Below are positions 16,450 through 25,510 of a stretch of DNA of 64,000 nt, one piece after another. This stretch comes from Neisseria bergeri (GTDB lineage: Bacteria; Pseudomonadota; Gammaproteobacteria; Burkholderiales; Neisseriaceae): assembly GCA_003044455.1 (NCBI GenBank), contig POWY01000009.1, forward strand, positions 27,173 to 91,172. The letters run 5' to 3'. A model generated the notes under the pieces. The model was given only the letters and a program-made list of their open reading frames with translations. It searched no databases and was not told the DNA's origin. The position numbers were made by a program, and so were the translations under genes. Position 1 is the first letter of the stretch. The number at the start of each line of letters is the position of its first letter.

Positions 16450-19400
16450 TTACCAGTTGACGCGCACCGACCGGCTGCCGAGCAATGTTTCCAGTTCGCC
16501 GAACAATGCGGAACTCGGCGTAACCGTCCATTTCGGCGGCACTTGAAGCCTGCCCGACGCTTTTTCGTTGGCATACGACAGTTGCAGCGGGATGCGCGGC
16601 GTGTCGGGCAGTTGGTGGGCGGCGAGCAGTTGTACCAGTCCGCCGATGTCGTGATGCGGGGCGAGGGCGAGGCTGAGGCTGCGGGCGTAGCGTTCGCGCG
16701 CCGTTTGCAGGGTCATGACTTGGTTTGCCAGAATACGCAGCCCGTCGCCGCCGCCGTAGTCGTCGCGGCTGACTTTGGATTCGATAATCAGCACTTGGTC
16801 GGATTTGAGGTAGTCGGCACAGTTTTCCAGCGTGTGGCCGCTGACCATGATTTCAATCTGCCCGCTCAAATCTTCGAGGCTGACAAAGGCGATTTTGCCG
16901 CGTTTGCCCATCGTGGTGCGCACGGCGGTCACGAATCCGGCGAGGCGCACGCTGTCTTGCGGTTTGAGTTTCGACAGTTTCTGCGGGGCGATTTGGCGGA
17001 CTTCTTGGGCATACGGGCCAAAGGGGTGGCCGGACAGATAAAAGCCGATGACGGTTTTTTCTTCGGCGAGTTTTTCCGATTCGCTCCACATGGGCGCGTC
17101 AACGAGCCGCACCGGTTCGATGGCATCTTCCATCATGTCAAACAGCCCGCCCTGATTGGCGTTGGCGGCTTTTTGGTCGGCGTTGTTCATGGCAAGGTCG
17201 ATGTTTGCCAAGAGCATGGCGCGGTTGGGTTCGATGCTGTCGAACGCGCCGCCGCGTATCAGGGCTTCAAGGGTGCGGCGGTTCATGTGTTCTTTGCCGA
17301 CGCGCTCGCAGAAGTCCAACAGGCCGGTAAATTTGCCGCCGCTTTGCCGCGCGGCGGTGATGGATTCGACGGCGGCTTCGCCCGTGCCTTTAATCGCGCC
17401 GAGTGCGTAGCGGATTTTCATGTTCGGATACGGCGTGAAGCGGTAGTCGGATTCGTTGATGTCGGGCGGCAGGAACTCGATGCCGTTGGCGCGGCAGTCG
17501 TCGTAGAAATGCTTGAGCTGGTCGGTGTTGTCCAATTCAGACGACATGGTCGCCGCCATAAATTCGGCGGGGTAATGGGCTTTGAGCCATGCGGTCTGGT
17601 AGGAAATCAGGGCGTAGGCGGCGGCGTGGGATTTGTTGAAACCGTAGCCGGCGAATTTTTCCATATAGTTGAAGATTTCGTCGGATTTTTCGCGCGAAAT
17701 GCCTTGTTTTGCCGCGCCTTCGGCGAAGATTTCGCGGTGTTTCACCATCTCTTCGGGCTTTTTCTTACCCATGGCGCGACGCAGCAGGTCCGCGCCGCCG
17801 AGCGAGTAGCCGCCGATAATCTGCGCCGCCTGCATCACTTGTTCCTGATACACCATAATCCCGTAGGTCGGCGCGAGGATGCCTTCGAGCAGCGGGTGGA
17901 TGTATTGGAATTCCTGCCCCTTCATGCGCGCGACGAAGTCGGGGATGTTGTCCATCGGGCCGGGGCGGTAGAGCGATACGAAGGCGATGAGTTCTTCAAA
18001 CTTGGTGGTGTGCGCCGTTTTCAGCATTTTTTTCATGCCGGTCGACTCGAACTGGAAGACGGCGGTGGTGTTCGCGTCGCGGAAGATTTTGTAGGCGGCT
18101 TGGTCGTCGAGCGGGATTTTGCCGACATCGACAATATCGCCGGTGGTGTTTTTGATGTTGTTCTGCGCCATTTCGATAATGGTCAGGTTGCGCAGGCCCA
18201 AAAAGTCGAACTTCACCAAACCCACGTCTTCCACGTCGCCCTTGTCGTACATGGATACGGGCGAAGCGGATTCGTCCGCCTGATACACGGGGCTGTAATC
18301 GGAAATCTTGCCCGGCGCAATCAACACGCCGCCCGCGTGCATACCCAGACCGCGCGTCAAATCTTCCAGCTTTTTCGCCAGCGTAATCAGTTCGTCCGCT
18401 TCTTCCGCTTCGATCAATTCCTGAATCTGCGGCTCCGCCTTCATTGCATCGTCCAAACCCAAAGGTTTGTTGGCTTCCAACGGAATCAGCTTCGACAGTT
18501 TGTCGCACAGGGTAAACGGCAGTTCCAGCACGCGCCCTACGTCGCGTATCACCGCTTTGGACGACATCGTGCCGAAGGTAACAATTTGGCTGACCGCCTC
18601 CGCGCCGTATTTCTCGCGCACATATTCAATCACGCGGCCGCGGTTGCTTTGGCAAAAGTCCACGTCGAAGTCGGGCATAGAAACGCGTTCGGGGTTTAGG
18701 AAACGCTCGAACAGCAGCGCGTATTTGAGCGGATCAAGGTCGGTAATCTTCAATGAATACGCCACCAGCGAACCCGCGCCCGAACCACGGCCCGGCCCGA
18801 CCGGACAGCCGTGTGTTTTCGCCCAGTTGATAAAGTCTTGTACGATAAGGAAATAGCCGGGGAATTTCATCTGGATGATGATGTTCAGCTCAAAATCCAG
18901 CCGTTCCTGATATTCCGGCATTTTCGCCGCCCGCTCCGCCTCGTCGGGATAAAGCTGAATCATGCGTTCCTGCAAGCCTTCGTTGGACAGCTTGACCAGA
19001 TAATCGTCCAGCGACAGGCCGTCCGGAGTAGGGAAGAGCGGCAGGAAGTTTTTGCCCAATGTGATGTGCAGATTACAGCGTTTGGCAATTTCTACCGTGT
19101 TTTCCAAGGCTTCGGGCAAATCGGCGAAACGTTCGGCCATCGTTTCCGGCGGAATGAAAAACTGACCCGGCGTGAAATCGCGCGGACGTTTCTTGTCCGT
19201 CAATACCCAGCCGCCTGCGATACACACCCGCGCCTCGTGCGCGTTGAAATCGTCGCGGCTCATAAACTGCGTCGGATGCGTCGCCACTACCGGCAAACCC
19301 AGTTCCTCCGCCAGCTTCACGCTGCCGGAAACGCAAGCCTCCCATTCGGGACGCTCGGGCAGGCGTTGCAGCTCTAAATAAAACGCATCGGGAAACCACG

Positions 19401-19884
19401 CCGCATATTTCAACGCCGCCGCACGCGCCGCGTCTTCATTGCCGTTCAACAGATTCACGCCCACTTCGCCGTAATGCGCGCCGCTCAAACAAATCAAGCC
19501 GCTGTTGTCGCCGTTTTCCAGCCATTCGGGATTGAGTTCCGCATGGTGGACATTGCGGTCTTTGCCGACATAAGCCGCCGTTAAAAGCTCGCTCAAGCGC
19601 AGATAGCCCGCATCGTTGCGGATAATCAGCATGGCGCGGAACGGCTTGTCGGGCGCATTCGGATTGCCTATCCACACATCCGCTGCACCGACAGGCTTAA
19701 TCCCCGCGCCGCGGCAGGCTTTATAGAATTTCACCAAGCCGAATTCGTTCATCAAATCACTGATGCCCAAAGCAGGCAAACCGTATTCCTGCGCTTTGGC
19801 AATCAGTTTTTTAATCCGTACCATGCCGTCGGTAATCGAGAATTCGGTATGCAGGCGCAGGGGGATGTAGGTCGGCTCGGTCAT
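16450..19884 (-). CDS. dnaE: DNA polymerase III subunit alpha
   Basis: A 1144-residue replicative polymerase, cytoplasmic, part of the Pol III core. The N-terminal PHP domain (LRLHTEFSITDGMVRIK) covers about 280 residues. The palm active site PDFDVDFCQSNRGR lies near residue 400, and HAGGVLIAP and YQEQVMQAAQIIGGY follow. The C-terminal OB-fold (VRLAGFVTAVRTTMGKRGKI) is present. It is full length, and MTEPTYIPLRLH is the normal family start. It is flanked by the CRISPR locus and an accessory iron module. Confidence 0.98.
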   Translation of the reverse strand: MTEPTYIPLRLHTEFSITDGMVRIKKLIAKAQEYGLPALGISDLMNEFGLVKFYKACRGAGIKPVGAADVWIGNPNAPDKPFRAMLIIRNDAGYLRLSELLTAAYVGKDRNVHHAELNPEWLENGDNSGLICLSGAHYGEVGVNLLNGNEDAARAAALKYAAWFPDAFYLELQRLPERPEWEACVSGSVKLAEELGLPVVATHPTQFMSRDDFNAHEARVCIAGGWVLTDKKRPRDFTPGQFFIPPETMAERFADLPEALENTVEIAKRCNLHITLGKNFLPLFPTPDGLSLDDYLVKLSNEGLQERMIQLYPDEAERAAKMPEYQERLDFELNIIIQMKFPGYFLIVQDFINWAKTHGCPVGPGRGSGAGSLVAYSLKITDLDPLKYALLFERFLNPERVSMPDFDVDFCQSNRGRVIEYVREKYGAEAVSQIVTFGTMSSKAVIRDVGRVLELPFTLCDKLSKLIPLEANKPLGLDDAMKAEPQIQELIEAEEADELITLAKKLEDLTRGLGMHAGGVLIAPGKISDYSPVYQADESASPVSMYDKGDVEDVGLVKFDFLGLRNLTIIEMAQNNIKNTTGDIVDVGKIPLDDQAAYKIFRDANTTAVFQFESTGMKKMLKTAHTTKFEELIAFVSLYRPGPMDNIPDFVARMKGQEFQYIHPLLEGILAPTYGIMVYQEQVMQAAQIIGGYSLGGADLLRRAMGKKKPEEMVKHREIFAEGAAKQGISREKSDEIFNYMEKFAGYGFNKSHAAAYALISYQTAWLKAHYPAEFMAATMSSELDNTDQLKHFYDDCRANGIEFLPPDINESDYRFTPYPNMKIRYALGAIKGTGEAAVESITAARQSGGKFTGLLDFCERVGKEHMNRRTLEALIRGGAFDSIEPNRAMLLANIDLAMNNADQKAANANQGGLFDMMEDAIEPVRLVDAPMWSESEKLAEEKTVIGFYLSGHPFGPYAQEVRQIAPQKLSKLKPQDSVRLAGFVTAVRTTMGKRGKIAFVSLEDLSGQIEIMVSGHTLENCADYLKSDQVLIIESKVSRDDYGGGDGLRILANQVMTLQTARERYARSLSLALAPHHDIGGLVQLLAAHQLPDTPRIPLQLSYANEKASGRLQVPPKWTVTPSSALFGELETLLGSRSVRVNW

Positions 19885-20009
19885 GGCAAAATCGGCGTGA
19901 ACAATAAAAGGCGTATTGTAGCAGGGTTGTCTTCAGATGGCGGTGTAGGTAATGCCGTTTCGGATTCAGACGGCATGACCTGCAAATGTTTTTGAGCTTT
20001 TACGACGGC

Positions 20010-20040
20010 AAAAAAATGCCTCCTGCCGTATGGCGGAGGC
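20010..20040 (-). terminator. Terminator downstream of the ABC transporter
   Basis: GCCTCC-TGCC and GGC-GGAGGC (20018-20040) form a stem; on the minus strand seven T residues follow (20016-20010). Confidence 0.75.
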
Positions 20041-20064
20041 TTCCCAAGGAGTATTGATAGATAT

Positions 20065-20098
20065 AAAGAACTATCAAACTAGTCATAAAGAACTATAT
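20065..20098. repeat. Direct repeats AAAGAACTAT, left edge of accessory iron module
   Basis: AAAGAACTAT occurs at 20065-20074 and, extended to AAAGAACTATAT, at 20087-20098, four bases from the ABC transporter stop. The same 12-mer recurs at 24252-24263 on the far side of the two-gene module. The sequence is AT-rich, so chance is not excluded. Confidence 0.5.
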
Positions 20099-20101
20099 AC
20101 C

Positions 20102-21805
20102 TTATTTGGACGGACGGCAAGCAGTTAAATTAATTTTACGTTCAAACAGGTTTTTGATTTCGTTTTGATGGCTGATGCCGATGACCAGTGTATCGGGCAG
20201 TTCGCGTTTGAGGAGGTGCATCAGCGTCAATGCGGATTCGTCGTCGAGCTGGTTGGTGGCTTCGTCAAGGAACAGAATTTGCGGTTTGTGCAGCAATGCG
20301 CGGGCAAGGCTGAGCCGCTGTTGTTCGCCGCCTGACAGGAGGGAGTGCCATTCCCTTTCGGTATCCAAGTCGTCGGTCAGACAGCCTAACCCTACCTGTT
20401 CCAATGCCGTCTGAAGGGCGTGGTCGTCTGTATGTGCGGCATTCGGGTAGTGGGCGGTTTGACGCAGGGTTCCGGCGGGAAGATAGGGGCGTTGCGGTAG
20501 GAACAATGTTCCGCCTTTTAATGTGAAATTGCCGAGATAATAAGGCCACAACCCTGCCAATACGCGCAGAAGGGTGGATTTTCCGATGCCGCTTTTGCCT
20601 TCGAGCAATACCCATTCGGGGGCGCGGGCTTTGAGGGTGATACCGGAGAGCAGTTTGCCGCCGCTTTGGGTGTGGACGGTCAGGTCTTGCAGGGCGAGGA
20701 TGCCGCCTGCTTTGTTGCCGGACGGTGATGGGTCGGGCTTTTGTATTGCGGCTGCCGTTGTCCTTTTTTCACTTATTTGTTCCAATGCCGTCTGAAAACC
20801 GGAAAGGCGTTCGACGACTGCCGCCCATTCGATAAGGCTGCGGTAGTAATCGGTAAACCAGCCGAAGCTGTCTTGAACCCGGGCAAACGATGTGCGGGTC
20901 TGCATCATATCGCCGAAGGTCAGGGTTTTCGCCAGATACATGGGTAACGTGGCGAGGATGGGGATAAAGATGCTGATGCGGACGTAGGTTGCAAAGAAGG
21001 TTTCTTGGCGGAATTCGCAGTTGGTCAGCTGCCGCCAGTTGTCGCGGATACGCTTAAAACGCTGTTTCAGCCGGTCTGCTTCGGCATCGTTGCCATTGTA
21101 AAAGGCGATTTGTTCGGCATTATCGCGCACACGCAGGAGGGCGGCGCGGTAATCGGCTTCGCGGTGCTGGCGGTCAATGTTGAGGATTTTCAGTTTGCGG
21201 CCGACGAGGTGTGCGAAGAGTGTGCTGATGACGGAATAAATCAGGGCAACCCAGACGAGGTAGCCGTGCAGGGTGATGTTTTGTCCGCCGATATTGAAGG
21301 TTTGTACGCCGGAGAGCGTCCACAGTACGGCGACGAACGCGCTGAATTTGGCAACGTTGTTGATGAAGGAGCGAAAGAGGCTGATGCTTTTGTCGGCGAG
21401 GAGGTAGATGTCTTCGGCGATACGCTGGTCGGGGTTGTCCGGTTCGCCCGTCAGGCGCAGGCGGTAGTGTTTGTGTTCGTCAAGCCAGTGGTGTTGGAAC
21501 TGCTCGGTCAGATGGGAACGCCAGCGGAAAATAAGGCGTTTCTGCAGCCAGTCCCCAAATCCGATGCAGGCAACAATCATTGCCATATATCCTAAAAATT
21601 CACTGATCAGGGAAGGCATGGACGCGCCGTCGAATGCGGCCAGCGCATCATAGAAGCGTTTGTCCCAAGCGGCTATCCAAACGCTGATGGTGGTTGAAAA
21701 AAGCGTAAGGCCGATGAGTGAGGCGAGTATCAGCCATTGGGTTTTGCTGTGTCTGCCTGTCCAAAACGGACGGGCAAGATGAAGGAAGTTTTTTAGGGAT
21801 TTCAT
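20102..21805 (-). CDS. ABC transporter with fused ATPase, SbmA/YddA type
   Basis: A 567-residue inner-membrane transporter. The N-terminal domain has about six hydrophobic segments and the family hallmark NPDQRIAEDI near residue 125, typical of the SbmA/BacA/ABCD fold. A C-terminal ATPase domain is fused, as in YddA: Walker A LEGKSGIGKSTLL near residue 402, signature LSGGEQQRLSLARAL near 490, and Walker B ILFLDEA. Members move peptides, peptide antibiotics or cobalamin-like compounds. Its pairing with a siderophore receptor 98 bases upstream suggests inner-membrane passage of the imported ligand, or export of its remains; both are inference. Confidence 0.85.
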   Translation of the reverse strand: MKSLKNFLHLARPFWTGRHSKTQWLILASLIGLTLFSTTISVWIAAWDKRFYDALAAFDGASMPSLISEFLGYMAMIVACIGFGDWLQKRLIFRWRSHLTEQFQHHWLDEHKHYRLRLTGEPDNPDQRIAEDIYLLADKSISLFRSFINNVAKFSAFVAVLWTLSGVQTFNIGGQNITLHGYLVWVALIYSVISTLFAHLVGRKLKILNIDRQHREADYRAALLRVRDNAEQIAFYNGNDAEADRLKQRFKRIRDNWRQLTNCEFRQETFFATYVRISIFIPILATLPMYLAKTLTFGDMMQTRTSFARVQDSFGWFTDYYRSLIEWAAVVERLSGFQTALEQISEKRTTAAAIQKPDPSPSGNKAGGILALQDLTVHTQSGGKLLSGITLKARAPEWVLLEGKSGIGKSTLLRVLAGLWPYYLGNFTLKGGTLFLPQRPYLPAGTLRQTAHYPNAAHTDDHALQTALEQVGLGCLTDDLDTEREWHSLLSGGEQQRLSLARALLHKPQILFLDEATNQLDDESALTLMHLLKRELPDTLVIGISHQNEIKNLFERKINLTACRPSK

Positions 21806-21904
21806 GATGTTTTTAATGCATACGGCAAGCCGTCCGAAAGCAGGGTCAGGCTTTCAGACGGCCTCTTTGATTAAAAATGATACTTTTGCAGCGAAGGCAC
21901 GCCC

Positions 21905-24100
21905 TTACATCTTCCATTTCAGGCTGAACACGGCATTACGCGGTTCGCCGTAGAAGTTGCCGTAGTTTTTTGTACGGTTGCTGTTGTTTTCATAGTAGCG
22001 TTTGTCGGTCAGGTTGTTGACTGCCAGCCCCAGTTGCAAATTGTCGGTCGGACGGTATTGCAAACCGGCATTCCAAACCGTATAGCCGCCTTGGGGCAGT
22101 TTGCTGCCGGTTTTGCTTTGACTGGATAAGCCCATACCGATGCTTAACTTACCGTTTGCAAACGGCGGCGTATAGCTGCTGTAAGCGCGGAAAATGTGTT
22201 TTGGAGTCCAGTTGGCAAAATCGCCCTCGGTATGGGGATGGTTTTCTGTTTTGCGGATATTGTAGGTATAGCCGGCAAACAGTTTCCAATTTGCGCCGAT
22301 TGCTCCGGAAATTTCCGCATCTGCACCGCGGCTGCGTTCTTTTGCGGGAACGTAGTAGAAAGTCTGCTTCTTGTTGCCGCTGGCCGGAACGTTGACACGC
22401 ACGCCGACGTTGGTGTTATCGGTTTGGAACAGGGAAACGGCCGTATTGAGTTTGCCCTGCATCCATTCGCCTTTCCAACCCAATTCGTAGTTTTTACCGA
22501 CTTCGGGCGCGAGATAGCTGTTGTCCGCATTTGTTTTCAGAGTCGGTTTGTAGATGGATGTATAGCTTGCATAGAGGCTTTGCCCCGGCATGAAATCGTA
22601 GGTGATGCCGATGTATGGAATGAATTTGTTGTTTTTGACCGAATAGGTTTTTGCATCATTATCCGGAGCGCCTGCATAACGGGACCAGTTGTAATCGAAG
22701 TCGCGTTTCCAATGGGTATAGCGTCCGCCTGCCAACAGATGCAGTTTTTCCGTAGGATTGATGCGGGTACCTGCCGCAAGGGCGTGCGTATAGAAATGGT
22801 TGTTGCTGTCCATAATGCTGTATGGTTCGGCGGCCCAGTCCGGCTGAGGGATAACGGCAGAAAATGGATCGTAGCTGCCGGTTGCCTGCATACGGGTATG
22901 GTGCAGGGTATTGCGCTCTTTCGAATAATTATGGGTCAGGAAGATGTCGTGGGTTTGACCCAAGGCTTCAAACTTGCCGCGCAGGTTGTTTTGAATATGC
23001 AGGTGTTTGCTGTCGTGCTGATAGCGGAAAGCCTGTTGGTCTTCGATACCGATGGATTGATTGGCTTTCAACCCGCTTTTGCCTGCCATTAAGAAAGCAT
23101 ACCTTTGGTCGGAGTGGCTGTTTCGCCAATCGATTTTGCTGTTCCATTTCCAGTTGTCGTTGAAGTAGTGGTCAAATTCTGCAAAAACACCGTTTTTGAT
23201 GAACCGCCCATGATTCCAATCCGCACCGAAATAGCTGTTGCGCGGCAGGCTGCTTCCGTCTTCCCATAAAGGTAAGCCGTTGAGATTGGGGGTGTTGCGC
23301 TGGGCGATACGGTACGCGCCGACAGAAACCTTGCTGTTTTCCCCGATGTCTTTTTCCAAAATGCCGTAAAGAAGGCTGTTTTGCCCTTTCACTTTATCCT
23401 GAAAGGTTTTGTCATGATCAAAACTGCCGACAATACGCCCGCGGAGTTGGTTTTCTGGGCTTAAAGTGCCCGAGGCATCCAATTCGATATGCCGTTTGCC
23501 GAAACGGTCGGCTAAACCATTCATACTGATTTGTTTTTTAGCCGTCGGTTTTTTGCGTACGGCATTAATCGTACCGCCGGGCGCGCTGTTGGATTGGGTC
23601 AGCCCGGCCGCACCACGCACAACTTCAATGTGGTCATACATGGCAAGGTCGGTGATGTTGTGCCCGTCTCTGACAGGGCTGCCGAATATGCCCGGCGCGC
23701 CAATAGTGGTGGCCATGCCGTCTTCTTCCAATTTTTCAATATAGAATCCGCGGCTTTGGAAATGGGTGCGGTTCCCTTGGCGGACGACATTTACACCGGT
23801 CGTTGTTTTCAACGCATCTGCAAGCGTAGTAATACCTTGATCGTCAATTTGGTTTTTGGTAATCACGCTGACGGATTGCGGCGTCTCGCGCGGAGTCAAT
23901 GCCAGTCCTGTGGTGGAACTCATGGCCGAAGTCGTATAGTCATTACGGTTTTCGGTACGCAGGCTGCGGTTTTTGGCGGTTACGCGGATTTGTTCCAGTT
24001 CTGCCTGTTGCATTTCTCCGGCAGCCTGTGCGGCGTGGGACAATGCGGTCAGGCTGAGCGTCAGTATGCTGAGTTTGAAGAGTTTGTATGGGCGGTTCAT
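21905..24100 (-). CDS. TonB-dependent siderophore receptor (FhuE/FpvA-like)
   Basis: A 731-residue outer-membrane receptor. It has a signal peptide (LFKLSILTLSLTALSHAAQA), a TonB box-like LEQIRVTA, a plug domain (RETPQSVSVITKNQIDDQG, IEVVRGAAGLTQSNSAPGG) and a long barrel ending AVFSLKWKM. The start at 24100 is chosen because AGGAG lies 8 bases upstream and a normal signal peptide follows; upstream in-frame ATGs lack these. It differs clearly from the receptor at 7834. The set RETPQSVS plus RGAxGL is typical of hydroxamate or catecholate siderophore receptors. It probably forms an operon with the downstream ABC transporter. Confidence 0.9.
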   Translation of the reverse strand: MNRPYKLFKLSILTLSLTALSHAAQAAGEMQQAELEQIRVTAKNRSLRTENRNDYTTSAMSSTTGLALTPRETPQSVSVITKNQIDDQGITTLADALKTTTGVNVVRQGNRTHFQSRGFYIEKLEEDGMATTIGAPGIFGSPVRDGHNITDLAMYDHIEVVRGAAGLTQSNSAPGGTINAVRKKPTAKKQISMNGLADRFGKRHIELDASGTLSPENQLRGRIVGSFDHDKTFQDKVKGQNSLLYGILEKDIGENSKVSVGAYRIAQRNTPNLNGLPLWEDGSSLPRNSYFGADWNHGRFIKNGVFAEFDHYFNDNWKWNSKIDWRNSHSDQRYAFLMAGKSGLKANQSIGIEDQQAFRYQHDSKHLHIQNNLRGKFEALGQTHDIFLTHNYSKERNTLHHTRMQATGSYDPFSAVIPQPDWAAEPYSIMDSNNHFYTHALAAGTRINPTEKLHLLAGGRYTHWKRDFDYNWSRYAGAPDNDAKTYSVKNNKFIPYIGITYDFMPGQSLYASYTSIYKPTLKTNADNSYLAPEVGKNYELGWKGEWMQGKLNTAVSLFQTDNTNVGVRVNVPASGNKKQTFYYVPAKERSRGADAEISGAIGANWKLFAGYTYNIRKTENHPHTEGDFANWTPKHIFRAYSSYTPPFANGKLSIGMGLSSQSKTGSKLPQGGYTVWNAGLQYRPTDNLQLGLAVNNLTDKRYYENNSNRTKNYGNFYGEPRNAVFSLKWKM

Positions 24101-24651
24101 GCCTATGCTCCTGTGCAAGGTTGACTTGGTAAAGCTTATTAATGTTGCAAACATATCCCCTGTTTTGAAATAAACCAAATATTACTTGGCGGGTATTCGG
24201 ACAGGGTAGGATATGGTAGTTTAATGATTCGATACCAATAAAAATAATCAGAAAGAACTATATCGAAATCCTAAAAAAATCAACAGGATTTTTGTTGGAT
24301 TTGGAGGGGTTTAGATGCTTTGTTTTAAATCAAATTTTTTATCGGGCAAATTTTAATGGTTTTTTGATGGATGATGCCTGCCGTCGTTATAGCGGACGGT
24401 TTATGCGTTGGGATATATATAAACGGTTTGCGGATTTATTGTCGGTTTTCAGGGTAATGCGCGGTCGGGATAAGGCGTTGCAGCCTGCTGTTGGACAGGA
24501 TTTCTTTGATCGGATGGCGGCATATGGGGTTTCAGACGGCATTTTTACTTTTACGGAACAGGTGGGGTGGGATGTGCCGCCGGTTTTGCGGCAATTTGGG
24601 GTGCGCGGCGGCAGGTGCTACAATAACGGCCTCTTTCTGAAAGGGGACATT
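24101..24651. other. Intergenic region, receptor promoter and module edge
   Basis: The receptor side (24101-24263) is AT-rich and ends with the AAAGAACTATAT repeat at 24252-24263. No clear Fur box is visible. From 24292 the frame is open into the S4-domain gene, but the 120 extra residues resemble no known domain. A short 13-codon frame at 24315 follows AGGGG. A DUS inverse lies at 24531-24542. Nothing else is supported. Confidence 0.5.
24252..24263. repeat. Direct repeat AAAGAACTATAT, right edge of accessory iron module
   Basis: Identical 12 bp to 20087-20098, same orientation. The two copies bracket exactly the receptor and ABC transporter genes. Confidence 0.5.
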
Positions 24652-24885
24652 ATGGAAGCCACTGTCTATCTCGAAGACAACGAATACATCGCCTTGTGCG
24701 ACCTCTTGAAGTTGGCCGGACTTGCCGAAAGCGGCGGGCAGGCGAAAGCGTTGATTGCCGAAGGGCTGGTGTTGCGCAACGGCGAAACCGAAACCCGTAA
24801 AACCGCCAAAATACGCGGCGGCGAAGTCATCGAGTTTGACGGCGCGCGCTTGGAAATCGCCGATGGATACGACCCTGAAGAATAA
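24652..24885 (+). CDS. Small S4-domain RNA-binding protein (YbcJ/YaaA type)
   Basis: A 77-residue protein formed almost entirely by one S4 fold: IALCDLLKLAGLAESGGQAK then ALIAEGLVLRNGETETRK and GGEVIEFDG. The family binds structured RNA and is linked to ribosome biogenesis. AAAGGGGAC precedes the ATG at 24652. The next gene starts inside its 3' end (23-base overlap), so the two are coupled. Confidence 0.85.
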   Translation: MEATVYLEDNEYIALCDLLKLAGLAESGGQAKALIAEGLVLRNGETETRKTAKIRGGEVIEFDGARLEIADGYDPEE

Positions 24886-25066
24886 AGCCGAAGCCCTTTT
24901 GGGCGAGCCGCTTTTAGACGAACCCGTCCGACCCGAGTCGTGGGAATGCTGCGGCAGCGACTGCGGCGAGGCGTGCATTCAGACGATTTATTGGGCGGAT
25001 AAGGCCCGCTACGACGCGCAACGGCAGAAATTGAAAGAAGCGGGTTGGGCGGACAATGCCGTCTGA
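24863..25066 (+). CDS. Small cysteine-rich oxidoreductase-like protein
   Basis: A 67-residue protein with the cysteine cluster ESWECCGSDCGEACIQTIYW followed by ADKARYDAQ. This matches the oxidoreductase-like N-terminal domain family (PF09791, from memory), of unknown function and probably metal- or redox-binding. The start at 24863 overlaps the S4 gene. Its C-terminus DNAV and TGA stop are supplied by a perfect DUS at 25056-25067. Confidence 0.75.
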   Translation: MDTTLKNKAEALLGEPLLDEPVRPESWECCGSDCGEACIQTIYWADKARYDAQRQKLKEAGWADNAV

Positions 25067-25082
25067 AAACGGTTCGGCTTGA

Positions 25083-25237
25083 TATAGTGAATTAACAAAA
25101 ATCAGGACAAGGCGGCGAGCCGCAGACAGTACAAATAGTACGGAACCGATTCACTTGGTGCTTCAGCACCTTAGAGAATCGTTCTCTTTGAGCTAAGGCG
25201 AGCCAACGCTGTACCGGTTTAAATTTAATTCACTATA
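25083..25237. repeat. Full-length Correia element (CREE), 155 bp
   Basis: The terminal repeats are TATAGTGAATTAAC... and ...TTTAATTCACTATA. The interior contains the usual GTACGGAACCGATTCACTTG segment. Full-length CREE carry an IHF-binding core, can be cut by RNase III in transcripts and can supply promoters. This one follows the oxidoreductase-like gene. Confidence 0.95.
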
Positions 25238-25262
25238 AAACCACGTTTTCAGACAGTCTTTT

Positions 25263-25391
25263 ATAGTAGATTAAAATTGAAAACGTCCATATCGTCATTC
25301 CCGCGCAGGCGGGAATCCGGAAGTTCGAAATAGCGGTTAACCTTAAACATTTCCAATAAATCAAAGTCTGGATTCCCGCCTGCGCGGGAAT
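25263..25391. repeat. dRS3 pair and partial CREE end
   Basis: TATAGTAGATTAAA at 25263 resembles a lone CREE terminus. dRS3 repeats follow at 25297-25316 and 25372-25391. No gene is seen in 25067-25510. Confidence 0.8.
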
Positions 25392-25510
25392 GACGGCATA
25401 GCGGCTTTTCCTTTGCATTTGCCATACGCCCGTCTTCAACATTACCGCCGCCACACCGCCCGACAATATTGAAACACCCTGCCCACCATTTACCACACAC
25501 ATAACGCCTT

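Noticed and set aside
16420..18699. 759-codon open frame on the plus strand
   Set aside because: It is antisense to dnaE, which is full length with all motifs; no protein family is recognisable in the antisense frame.
24292..24651. 120-residue N-terminal extension of the S4 protein
   Set aside because: No conserved domain is seen, an AAAGGGGAC ribosome site precedes the internal ATG, and the S4 fold alone is the normal family length. A DUS lies inside the extension.
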